DNA from: Clostridia bacterium
GTDB taxonomy: Bacteria; Bacillota; Clostridia; Christensenellales; CAG-138
DNA length: 64,000 nucleotides
Direction: 5' to 3'
NCBI GenBank assembly: GCA_016293975.1
Contig: JAEDCW010000001.1
Location: 25,659 to 89,658 of the forward strand
How positions within the stretch are numbered: the first letter of the stretch is position 1; each line of letters begins with the position of its first letter. The position numbers were made by a program, and so were the translations under genes. Below, piece after piece: positions 51,992-59,493 of the stretch. The notes below the pieces were generated by a model that saw only the letters and a list, made by a program, of their open reading frames with translations, was not told where the DNA came from and made no database searches.

Positions 51992-53281
51992 CTATATGAT
52001 TTCGGCATCCTCCTGCTCAACCTTGAGCTTTTTTTCCGGATCGACCCTGACAAGCAGTTTATCGACCCTGTGACGCATAACGGTTTTTACGGTTATTTTC
52101 ACATACTCGTACTCAAATGTATCTCCGGGCTTAGGGTATCCGCCGATCATTTCGACTGCCCAGCCTCCTACCGTAGCGTTATTGTCCTCAAACTCGTCCT
52201 CGTCAAGCTCCATCTCGTCGAGGAAGTCGTATATGTTCATATCTCCATCTATGACATACGTATTTTCGCCGAGCTCTTCTATCTCCTCTTCGATTGTATC
52301 CGACTCGTCCCAAATATCACCTACGAGCTCTTCAAGCACGTCCTCCATCGTTATTACACCCATCGTACCACCGTATTCGTCGGTTACTACCACCATATGG
52401 CACTGCTCCTTCTGCATCTTGTCGAGCACCTGCGGCAGCAGCATGGTCTTGTGTACGAAAGTGGCGGGCATTACCGCGCTCCTCACGTCGAGATGTTCTC
52501 CCCTTGCAAGGAGCTTGAGCGCATGGTTTAGGTGCAGTATGCCTATGATATTATCTATCGTATCCTCGTATACGGGTATTCGGGTGTACGGCGACTCGGT
52601 TATCGTCTTTATAATGGTTGCGTAGTCGTCGTCTATGTCGATTGTTACGAGGTCTATCCTGTGCGTCAGCACTTCAAACGCCTCTACCTCATCGAACTCG
52701 ATAGAATTCTGGAAAAGCTCGCTCGAGCTCTCGTCGAGTACTCCCTCGTCCTCTGCCGTCTCAAGCATTATCTCGAGGTCATCCTCTGTAACGCTCGGGC
52801 CCTCCGATACCTGTTTCTGCCAAAGCTTTGATACGAGCTTTAAAAACAGCAGTACGAGCCATACGGCCGGATAGAGCAGTATCATAAGTATTCTGAGGGG
52901 CAAAGCGGTTATGACAGAGAAGCTCTCTGCGGCTGCCGACGCCACTACCTTCGGAAGTATCTCGCCGAAAGTGAGTATGAGCAGAGTCATCACAACCGTC
53001 GCCACCCACTCGTAACCCGCAGGCAGCAGGTGCATAACTATCAATGTCGCAATCGACGAAGCAGCTATGTTTACGAGGTTATTTCCTATTAAGATAGTGG
53101 ACAGCGCTTGGTCATACTGTTCCTTGTTCTTTACCGCTAACCTACGGCAAAGCGTATTCTTATCGGCTGTACCCGATTTAAGCCTTGTGAGGCTCGCAGA
53201 GGCATATGACAACTCGGTACCGGAGAAGAACGCCGAACAGCATATCAGAAGAACTATAGCTACGTAATTAAGCCATTCCAT
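51992..53281 (-). CDS. CNNM/HlyC-CorC family membrane protein, full length
   Basis: 429 residues. DUF21/CNNM membrane domain (about 1-180) with CSAFFSGTELSYASASLTRLK and STILIGNNLVNIAASSIAT; two CBS domains (RIDLVTIDIDDDYATIIKTI, then KTMLLPQVLDKMQKEQCHMVVVTDEYGGTMGVITMEDVLEELVGDI); and a C-terminal CorC/HlyC domain (DNNATVGGWAVEMIGGYPKPGD). The family is tied to magnesium or divalent-cation homeostasis. It follows its shorter paralogue by 1 base, so they are co-transcribed. Confidence 0.92.
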   Translation of the reverse strand: MEWLNYVAIVLLICCSAFFSGTELSYASASLTRLKSGTADKNTLCRRLAVKNKEQYDQALSTILIGNNLVNIAASSIATLIVMHLLPAGYEWVATVVMTLLILTFGEILPKVVASAAAESFSVITALPLRILMILLYPAVWLVLLFLKLVSKLWQKQVSEGPSVTEDDLEIMLETAEDEGVLDESSSELFQNSIEFDEVEAFEVLTHRIDLVTIDIDDDYATIIKTITESPYTRIPVYEDTIDNIIGILHLNHALKLLARGEHLDVRSAVMPATFVHKTMLLPQVLDKMQKEQCHMVVVTDEYGGTMGVITMEDVLEELVGDIWDESDTIEEEIEELGENTYVIDGDMNIYDFLDEMELDEDEFEDNNATVGGWAVEMIGGYPKPGDTFEYEYVKITVKTVMRHRVDKLLVRVDPEKKLKVEQEDAEII

Positions 53282-53282
53282 A

Positions 53283-54362
53283 CTATTCCTCCTGACCTAT
53301 GGATTCGTCTCTGTCCTCGGAAGGATCGTCCTCGTCGTATATCTCGCCTACGAGTTCCTCGAGAATGTCCTCGACCGTTATGATTCCGACGGGTTTTTTG
53401 TCCGCCCCTGCGACTATTGCGATGTGCGTCTTGTTTGCGCTGAGCTTTTCAAGCAGGTCGTCTATCGGATCATCCGGCGCTACGATAAACGGAGTATCCA
53501 TCGCAGTCTTTATCTTGAGCTTTCCCGATGTGCGGATATAGGACTTGAGGAAGCGCCTTATGTGCATGATGCCTGCCACAGCGCCTGTGGGGTCGGTCAC
53601 GGGAAGTCGCGAATGTATGCTCCCCTCAACAACAGCAAGCATCTCTGCCGGTGTCATAGTCGTGCTAAGCGTCTGCACATCGTTCCAAGGCGTGAGCACG
53701 TCGCTTACCACACTCTCTTTATAGTCGAGCGCAGACTGCAAAAGCTCTCCCGTCTCCTCGCCCAACGCACCTTCTTCTATACTCGCCTCGATACTGTCGT
53801 AAAGCTCGTCCTCGGTAACGGTGGGAAGCTCCTCCTCCGCAGTTGCCACGTGAGACGCTATACTGCCGCTGAACTTATTGAATAGTATTGTCATGGGCGT
53901 AAGCAGCTTCATCAGGAATATGAGCGAGCCTGCAACCGCGAGCGCAAACCTCTCGTTGCACGCCTTTGCGTAATACTTCGGAAGCATCTCTGAAATCAAA
54001 AACACTATTACCGTCGTGACCATAGTGGCAATAGAAACCGCGCCGTCGCCCCAGGTAACCACGGCGATAACCGTAGATATGGTGGCACAGCCTATATGCA
54101 TAAGGTTATTTCCTACGAGCAGTGTGGCAAGTGCTTTGTCAAAATTGTCGAGAATATAGAGTACACGCTTGGCTCTTTTGTCTGAATCCTCCGCAAGACT
54201 CATCATCCTGATTCTGTTTGTAGAGGCAAGTGCCATCTCAGCGCCGGCAAAGTAAGCTCCCCCAAAAATCATCAGAATATAACATACTATGAGTACCGCA
54301 ACTGACGACGGTGATACCGAAGTGTTTGCAATTAACAAGGGTATTGGACTGTCCGCGTCCAT
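53283..54362 (-). CDS. CNNM/CBS membrane protein lacking the CorC/HlyC domain
   Basis: 359 residues, paralogue of the next gene. The CNNM domain (GGAYFAGAEMALASTNRIRMM, ATLLVGNNLMHIGCATIST) and two CBS domains (VLTPWNDVQTLSTTMTPAEML; KTHIAIVAGADKKPVGIITVEDILEELVGEI) are present, but the protein ends about 15 residues after the second CBS domain with an acidic tail, so the usual C-terminal domain is missing. The pair could form a heterodimer in which only one subunit carries that domain. Confidence 0.9.
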   Translation of the reverse strand: MDADSPIPLLIANTSVSPSSVAVLIVCYILMIFGGAYFAGAEMALASTNRIRMMSLAEDSDKRAKRVLYILDNFDKALATLLVGNNLMHIGCATISTVIAVVTWGDGAVSIATMVTTVIVFLISEMLPKYYAKACNERFALAVAGSLIFLMKLLTPMTILFNKFSGSIASHVATAEEELPTVTEDELYDSIEASIEEGALGEETGELLQSALDYKESVVSDVLTPWNDVQTLSTTMTPAEMLAVVEGSIHSRLPVTDPTGAVAGIMHIRRFLKSYIRTSGKLKIKTAMDTPFIVAPDDPIDDLLEKLSANKTHIAIVAGADKKPVGIITVEDILEELVGEIYDEDDPSEDRDESIGQEE

Positions 54363-54536
54363 TATCTATCCATCTCCTTATAATAATAAAGTGAAAGTAT
54401 TATATCATTTAACAATACCCCGCGCAACTATGTGCTTACAGCCTCGAAAAAAACAAAAGATTTCGCACAAATGCAAAATATATGGTAAAATAAATTTTCA
54501 AACGGCTCAAATCGCCCCATTCGGCACAGAAATAGC

Positions 54537-54566
54537 TTGACATGAGCGCTTGCATTTCTATATAAT
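54537..54566 (+). promoter_or_regulatory. rpmH promoter
   Basis: TTGACA, 18-base spacer, TATAAT, both boxes perfect; the leader is about 100 bases. Confidence 0.8.
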
Positions 54567-54602
54567 GCTGTGTCTGCTAAATGTAGAAGTATGCAAAGTA
54601 GG

Positions 54603-54641
54603 GCATTCGTCGGATGTGCCGAGTGCACCGGACGCATATGC
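54603..54641 (+). other. long hairpin in the rpmH leader
   Basis: Nested pairs: GCAT/ATGC, CGTC/GACG, GG/CC and GTGC/GCAC around a CGAGT loop, with small bulges. It ends about 30 bases before the ribosome site. It may affect rpmH expression or mRNA stability. Confidence 0.4.
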
Positions 54642-54673
54642 TTTATAAACTTATAGTGAATCGAGGTGTAGGT

Positions 54674-54808
54674 ATGCTTCAGACTTATCAGCCTAAGAAA
54701 AGGCAGCGTAAAAAGGTACACGGCTTCCGTCAGCGCATGAAGACAAAGAACGGCAGGAACGTCCTTGCACGCAGAAGGCTCAAGGGCAGAAGGAAACTCT
54801 CTGCTTAA
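54674..54808 (+). CDS. rpmH: 50S ribosomal protein L34
   Basis: 44 residues: [20 protein letters not shown] then [19 protein letters not shown], the standard L34 sequence. GAGGTG lies 5 bases before the ATG; a longer upstream frame is not used. First gene of the rpmH-rnpA-yidD-yidC-jag cluster. Confidence 0.97.
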   Translation: MLQTYQPKKRQRKKVHGFRQRMKTKNGRNVLARRRLKGRRKLSA

Positions 54809-54835
54809 GCAAATTTGAGAATGGTCAAATTCGGT

Positions 54836-54856
54836 GGGGCGATTAACAACCGCCCC
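54836..54856 (+). other. hairpin between rpmH and rnpA
   Basis: GGGGCG, 9-base loop, CGCCCC, with no T-tract. Probably an mRNA stabilising or processing element that lets L34 be made in excess of RnpA, rather than a terminator. Confidence 0.5.
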
Positions 54857-54941
54857 AATGAGACCCAAACAGGACGGATGCCGTTTGTTTCATCCATGAG
54901 GGTGTGATAAACGGCTTTATTCATAGTAAAAGAGGTAATCG

Positions 54942-55292
54942 TTGAAGCGTTGCTACTCCCTGAAGCGGAACAAGGAATTTCGTCGTGTATACCGCATAGG
55001 AAAAACCCAGAAATGCAGGACTCTCGTGCTTATATACACAAAAAGCTGCGGCCCTGCAAATAGGTTTGGTTTCAGCGTGAGCAAGAAGCTCGGCAACAGT
55101 GTAATACGAAACAGGATAAAGCGCCGCCTGAGAGAGGCTGTACGTCTGCAATTCGACGATATAAAGACCTCGTACAATTTCATATTTATCGCCCGTGGCG
55201 CCGTCCTCACGGAAAGCTTCCCCGCCCTTATGTCGCAGGTACGACTGGTGCTCGACAGGGCAGGATTGATTAAGGATGTTGCGGAAAAATGA
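54942..55292 (+). CDS. rnpA: ribonuclease P protein component
   Basis: 116 residues from TTG with AGAGGT upstream. [48 protein letters not shown] is the RNP signature (the RNR box). It assists the RNase P RNA in cutting tRNA 5' leaders. It overlaps yidD by four bases. Confidence 0.96.
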   Translation: MKRCYSLKRNKEFRRVYRIGKTQKCRTLVLIYTKSCGPANRFGFSVSKKLGNSVIRNRIKRRLREAVRLQFDDIKTSYNFIFIARGAVLTESFPALMSQVRLVLDRAGLIKDVAEK

Positions 55293-55618
55293 AGCGAGTG
55301 CTGCTTTGGCTCATTGCCTTCTACAAGCGTCGGATATCACCGGCGTTGCCGTCCGCATGCCGCTTTTACCCGACTTGCTCGGAATACGCCTATAGCGCAA
55401 TCTCAAAATTCGGTGCTTTTCTTGGCACTATATTGGCAATTTTCCGCCTGCTTCGATGCAACCCGTTTTCACGGGGCGGATACGACCCTGTGCCCGATAC
55501 ATTCATCGGCGCATTTTCAAAAAAGACCCGCGAGATGAACGACAAGCTTGAATGGGATTTTTCCGACGACGAATCAGGCTCCTCCGAGGACAAAATCACG
55601 CATTGCCGCGAGCAATGA
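55289..55618 (+). CDS. yidD: membrane protein insertion efficiency factor YidD
   Basis: 109 residues. [27 protein letters not shown] and [15 protein letters not shown] are the YidD hallmarks. The C-terminal acidic tail after the family domain ([20 protein letters not shown]) is longer than usual. It supports YidC-mediated insertion. Confidence 0.95.
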   Translation: MKRVLLWLIAFYKRRISPALPSACRFYPTCSEYAYSAISKFGAFLGTILAIFRLLRCNPFSRGGYDPVPDTFIGAFSKKTREMNDKLEWDFSDDESGSSEDKITHCREQ

Positions 55619-55654
55619 TACTCACGGGTAGTACATCGAAAGAGAGGGAGCACC

Positions 55655-56692
55655 TTGCAAGGAGATTTTTTTCTTACCAACTGGTTTTTAGAGGGCATGA
55701 AGTGGGTTTATTACAACCTAACTTCCATGAATGTCACCCTTACGATCGTCATCTGCACGCTCATACTCAGAGCATTTTCGATTTTCGGTGATATAAGCTC
55801 TCGTAAGTCATCAAGAAAGATGGCTTTGATACAGCCGCAGATTCAAAAGCTGCAGAAGAAATATGCGAACGACCCTCAGAAGCTCAGAGCGGAGCAGAGC
55901 AAGCTGATGAAGCAGGAAGGCGTGAGCATGTGGGGCGGTTGCCTGCCTATGCTCATAACCATGCCCCTGTTCTTCTGCTTCTTCGCCGCATTCCGCTATT
56001 GGGCATCTGAGCATATGATTGAGCTCTTGCTCACGGCAAACACGGATATGGAAGCCGCAAAGGAGATGTTCACAAACTTCAAATTCCTTTGGGTATGTAA
56101 CATATGGGAAGCTGACAGCGCGCTGATCCCTGTACTCTCAAAGGCGGAAACATTCCTTGCCACGAAGAATATGGCTAACCTCTTGTACTTTGTTGAGCAT
56201 CCCGAGGCGATAAAGGTATTCGAAGAACTCGGAATGGCTATACAGACAAGCTCCGTAGTCAACGGCGAAGTAGTCAATACATGGCAATTTATTGCAAGTG
56301 ATAACGCAATAGCTACATACAATAATTTGACCGCTCCGCTTATGGAGATGTATCCCGGATACACAAACGGCTGGTTTATCTGGCCCATTATTACGGGCGG
56401 ACTCATGATGCTGAGCTCACTGCTCTCACAGCCCAGGCCGAAGAAGGGCGAGCAGTTGACCGAACAGGAAAAGCAGACGCAGAAGACGTCCAAGATTATG
56501 ATGTACATATTTCCCGCATTCTGCTTGATAGCCTGCTTGTCATCGTCCACGGCATTCGCCGTATACTGGAGCTTCTCGAGCTTGCTCATGGTAGTTATCA
56601 ACCTCATTCTCAACAAAGCATTCCCGAGAACGGTTGCTCCCGTTGAGCCCACACCCGAGGAAAACTTTGCCGCAAAGATCGGCAGAAAATAA
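55655..56692 (+). CDS. yidC: membrane protein insertase YidC/OxaA
   Basis: 345 residues from a TTG with GAGGGAG upstream. TM1 segment MNVTLTIVICTLILRA, then the coiled cytoplasmic hairpin KMALIQPQIQKLQKKYANDPQKLRAEQSKLMKQEGVSMWGGCLPMLITMPLF. About 150 residues of loop between TM2 and TM3 are longer than in SpoIIIJ, and there is no lipobox at the N terminus. Late TM helices end in a basic tail. Inserts membrane proteins with or without Sec. Confidence 0.94.
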   Translation: MQGDFFLTNWFLEGMKWVYYNLTSMNVTLTIVICTLILRAFSIFGDISSRKSSRKMALIQPQIQKLQKKYANDPQKLRAEQSKLMKQEGVSMWGGCLPMLITMPLFFCFFAAFRYWASEHMIELLLTANTDMEAAKEMFTNFKFLWVCNIWEADSALIPVLSKAETFLATKNMANLLYFVEHPEAIKVFEELGMAIQTSSVVNGEVVNTWQFIASDNAIATYNNLTAPLMEMYPGYTNGWFIWPIITGGLMMLSSLLSQPRPKKGEQLTEQEKQTQKTSKIMMYIFPAFCLIACLSSSTAFAVYWSFSSLLMVVINLILNKAFPRTVAPVEPTPEENFAAKIGRK

Positions 56693-56714
56693 TCGTCCCT
56701 TAATAGGAGGAATA

Positions 56715-57764
56715 ATGAAGTTTTTGGAAGTTTCCGACAAGACCGTAGATAGTGCAATATTTAAAGGTCTTAACGAGCTTGGACTCTCAATCGACGAGGT
56801 GGAGATAGAGATCGTACAACAGGACACGCGCGGCATACTTGGTATAGGCAAAAAAGATGCTATCGTCCGCCTTACCCAGAAGCCCGAAGATGAAGTGATA
56901 ATTCCCGACTTTGCAGAGCTTGCAAGGGAAGGCCGCCGTGAAAGAAGCGACGACAGGCGCAAAAGCGGCAATACAGACAGAAACAGAAACGACCGTCCGT
57001 GCAACGACCGCAGAGGCGACAAGCGCCCCGAAGGCCGCGAAGCAAGGCCTGGAGCGCCCAAGCAAGACAGACCTCCCAAGCAGGAGCATCGTCCGCAGGT
57101 ACAGAAACCCCAGCCCATACATGAGATAAGCGAAAGCATCTGCGATACGGTCGCCCCCACAGAGGTCGCAGTACCGACCCCCGCAATCGGGGAAAAGAAG
57201 TTTGAACTCACCATAGAGAACGCCGCGAACGAAGAAGGCGCGATATTCCTCAAAGGTATGCTCACTAGAATGGGCATAGAGTGTGAAATGCTCGCAGGCG
57301 GAGACGAGAACGAGCTTGCCATTCAGATATCAAGCCCCTCAATGGCACTTATAATCGGCCACAGGGGCGAGACGCTCGACTCACTGCAGTACCTCACATC
57401 CCTCGTGGTCAATAAGAACCGCAAGGAAGACGGCTATCGCAGGGTAACAGTAGACATCGAAGGCTATAGACAGAAGCGTGAGGAAACACTCGTAAAGCTC
57501 GCAAGGCGCGTAGCGCAGCAGGTCAAGCAGACAGGCAGACCTCGCACACTTGAGCCTATGAACCCCTACGAGCGCAGAATACTGCACTCAACGCTCCAGT
57601 CGAGCGTCTATGTAACGACACACAGCGTAGGCGATGAACCCAACAGGCGCGTCGTTGTATCTCCAAAGCGCAGGCGTCCGAGCAGCTACAGGTCCTGCGG
57701 AAACAACCGTCCGACGCAGGCAAATGCTCCTCGCATTGAATCAAACGGAGCAGTAACAGAATAA
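56715..57764 (+). CDS. jag: RNA-binding protein Jag/KhpB
   Basis: 349 residues from ATG with AGGAGG. Jag_N domain at 1-50 (LEVSDKTVDSAIFKGLNELGLSIDEVEIEI, GILGIGKKDAIVRL), a charged linker rich in Arg, Asp, Lys and Pro (about 75-150), then KH (IIGHRGETLDSLQYLTSLVVNK) and R3H (LEPMNPYERRILHSTLQ) domains. It binds RNA and affects cell division and wall growth in other Firmicutes. It closes the cluster; mnmE, often next, is not here. Confidence 0.94.
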   Translation: MKFLEVSDKTVDSAIFKGLNELGLSIDEVEIEIVQQDTRGILGIGKKDAIVRLTQKPEDEVIIPDFAELAREGRRERSDDRRKSGNTDRNRNDRPCNDRRGDKRPEGREARPGAPKQDRPPKQEHRPQVQKPQPIHEISESICDTVAPTEVAVPTPAIGEKKFELTIENAANEEGAIFLKGMLTRMGIECEMLAGGDENELAIQISSPSMALIIGHRGETLDSLQYLTSLVVNKNRKEDGYRRVTVDIEGYRQKREETLVKLARRVAQQVKQTGRPRTLEPMNPYERRILHSTLQSSVYVTTHSVGDEPNRRVVVSPKRRRPSSYRSCGNNRPTQANAPRIESNGAVTE

Positions 57765-57775
57765 ACAAACCGGGT

Positions 57776-57801
57776 AAGGGTCGCAGTAGCGACCCTTTTG
57801 T
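57776..57801 (+). terminator. terminator of the rpmH-jag cluster
   Basis: AAGGGTCGC, AGTA, GCGACCCTT then TTGTT; perfect 9-bp stem, 11 bases after the jag stop. Confidence 0.85.
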
Positions 57802-57985
57802 TATGTCCTATCTCCTCTCAAATACCCTCAAACGAGCGGTGTATGTCCGGTGCAAGTATTTTCACTGTTCCCCGGCGCAGATTCTGCATACGGGCATAGT
57901 TGTCGCCAAACCAACGCCAGACAGTTTTCTGTCACAGCCCACATAGCTGCGTACTTTTTATGCTCTATGGCGATAGACGCAAACT

Positions 57986-58007
57986 AAAGAGCCGCTCATT
58001 GCGGCTC
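57986..58007 (-). terminator. terminator of the PAP2-like gene
   Basis: Minus strand GAGCCGC, short loop, GCGGCTC then TTTAG. The ~185 bases between this and the jag terminator hold nothing recognised. Confidence 0.75.
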
Positions 58008-58053
58008 ATAACTGTTACACATTTGCGCTTCAAAAAGCAGTCGTGCTATGCTA

Positions 58054-58629
58054 TTATATTAGGAACATCAGTATCGCACTCATGCTGAATACGGGTATAA
58101 GCGAGCCTACACCGAGCTGCTCCAATGTATGCCGCTTGGTGACCAGCGACGACCACCATACGAGTCCTAGTATTATCACTCCGAGTGCATACCACGGGCT
58201 TACCTTGAAAACGAGCATTGCCATAGGTCCTGCTACTCCGCAGGCGTGTCCGCTCGGCTTAAACTTGATTATGTATGACAGTACGCCAATGAGTATTCCC
58301 GAGATTACATACGTGAGGCATATGAGCAGCTCGGTGTCGGTACAGCCGTCGATAAAAAGCAGAAGCAGCAGTATGAGGTAACCTACGACTGAGAATATAA
58401 CTGCAAGTTTTCTCTGAGACTTGCGTCCTTTGGCCCTTAGGGCAGGTATAATATACCATACGGGATAAGCCAAAAGCGGCAATACGCTTAAGCAGAATAT
58501 CATAGTTGCACAGTGCCATGCGTTTCCCATAAGCTCGGGTTTTACCAACCACATTATGAGCACAAGTGCAAGTGCCGGTATCGGAGCTACTGTAGTAAGC
58601 CTTATTGTCATTGCAAGTTTGTTCTTCAT
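58054..58629 (-). CDS. PAP2-like membrane phosphatase candidate
   Basis: 191 residues, six TM helices. KFKPSGHACGVAGPMA and SSLVTKRHTLEQLGVG resemble the PSGH and SRxxxxxH motifs of the PAP2 lipid phosphatase superfamily, although the first KxxxxxxRP motif is weak. If active it would dephosphorylate a lipid phosphate outside the membrane. AGGAGGG lies 6 bases before the ATG. It is divergent from an XRE regulator and a palindrome covers its likely promoter, so that regulator probably controls it. Confidence 0.65.
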   Translation of the reverse strand: MKNKLAMTIRLTTVAPIPALALVLIMWLVKPELMGNAWHCATMIFCLSVLPLLAYPVWYIIPALRAKGRKSQRKLAVIFSVVGYLILLLLLFIDGCTDTELLICLTYVISGILIGVLSYIIKFKPSGHACGVAGPMAMLVFKVSPWYALGVIILGLVWWSSLVTKRHTLEQLGVGSLIPVFSMSAILMFLI

Positions 58630-58676
58630 TCAACCCTCCTCTGTGTTGCTGCCACCATGATACTCAAACACCCCGA

Positions 58677-58689
58677 TAGAGTCACTCTA
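58677..58689. promoter_or_regulatory. palindromic operator candidate, PAP2-like gene side
   Basis: TAGAGT, central C, ACTCTA. It shares its arm sequence with the larger palindrome at 58724 and lies where the -35 region of the minus-strand gene would be. Confidence 0.6.
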
Positions 58690-58723
58690 CGCATAGAAAG
58701 CGGGCTCTACGCAAAATATCTGC

Positions 58724-58744
58724 CACTCTACTCAGAGTAGAGTG
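58724..58744. promoter_or_regulatory. palindromic operator candidate, regulator side
   Basis: Perfect ten-base arms CACTCTACTC and GAGTAGAGTG around a central A, ending 24 bases before the regulator's start. A half site GCTCTAC lies between the two palindromes at 58704-58710. The layout suggests the XRE protein represses itself and the divergent gene. Confidence 0.65.
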
Positions 58745-58768
58745 CATTCTATGTTGAGGAGGATTACC

Positions 58769-59404
58769 TTGATTCACGATGAAAATACGCTCAAAGAGGT
58801 CATAGCAACCAACATATCGCATTACAGAAGGCTCAATGGCGACACGCAGGCAAAGCTTGCGGAGAAGCTAAGCTATTCCGATAAATCAGTATCCAAGTGG
58901 GAGCGTGCAGAGGCTGTCCCCGACGTTTTTGTGCTCGTGAAAATAGCCGACCTCTACAATGTAACCGTGTCTGACCTTTTAAACGAGGCGACACCACACA
59001 GGGAAGCTTCCGATGTCGAGGCGCTCACGCAGAAGCAGGACGCAAAGAGGCACACGCTCGTGCTGACACTCTCTTGCGGGCTCGCCATGCTCATTGCAAC
59101 GATAGTCTTCTTCATACTGAGCATACTCAACGTACCTGTTCCTAATTTGTGGATGTGCTTTATATACGCGCTCCCCGTAATGTTTATAGTGTGCGTCGTG
59201 TTTACGGCGATATGGTTTGGACTTTATCTGCAATGCATAAGCGTGAGCCTACTCATATGGTCGCTTGCAGTGTCTCTGCATTTATCGTTTATGGTGGATG
59301 GGGCGTACCTCATATACTTGGTGGCAGGCGTACTGCAGGTGCTGTGTCTGCTGTGGTATCTGCTTATCAGGGTAAAACACGTACCCATAGAGAAAAGCAA
59401 ATAA
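58769..59404 (+). CDS. XRE-family transcriptional regulator fused to membrane domain
   Basis: 211 residues from TTG with GAGGAGG 6 bases upstream; an ATG at 58751 lies before that site. Helix-turn-helix at about 18-72: ISHYRRLNGDTQAKLAEKLSYSDKSVSKWERAEAVPDVFVLVKIADLYNVTVSDLL. After a basic linker, four TM helices (about 103-200) anchor it. Membrane-bound XRE proteins of this type are common in Clostridia; what they sense is unknown. The palindromes in front of it are the natural binding site. Confidence 0.88.
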   Translation: MIHDENTLKEVIATNISHYRRLNGDTQAKLAEKLSYSDKSVSKWERAEAVPDVFVLVKIADLYNVTVSDLLNEATPHREASDVEALTQKQDAKRHTLVLTLSCGLAMLIATIVFFILSILNVPVPNLWMCFIYALPVMFIVCVVFTAIWFGLYLQCISVSLLIWSLAVSLHLSFMVDGAYLIYLVAGVLQVLCLLWYLLIRVKHVPIEKSK

Positions 59405-59420
59405 ACGAAAAACAATCGAC

Positions 59421-59441
59421 CGGAGCTCTTGCTCCGTTTTT
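59421..59441 (+). terminator. terminator of the XRE regulator gene
   Basis: CGGAGC, TCTT, GCTCCG then TTTTT. Confidence 0.85.
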
Positions 59442-59450
59442 CATTGCAGT

Positions 59451-59472
59451 AAAAAGCAGCCTTTCGGCTGCT
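59451..59472 (-). terminator. terminator of the PIG-L/NAGPA gene
   Basis: Minus strand AGCAGCC, GAAA tetraloop, GGCTGCT then TTTT, 21 bases after the stop. Confidence 0.85.
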
Positions 59473-59493
59473 TGTGTGTATTGTGCTGTTTAA

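Larger units (their letters stand above)
54363..54673. other. 311-base AT-rich stretch upstream of rpmH
   Basis: Carries the rpmH promoter and leader and, farther up, about 170 AT-rich bases. I looked for DnaA boxes (TTATCCACA-type) because rpmH often borders oriC and found none, so there is no support for an origin here. Confidence 0.5.

Noticed and set aside
54363..54673. Possible replication origin next to rpmH
   Set aside because: AT-rich, but no DnaA-box-like nonamers and no dnaA or dnaN nearby.
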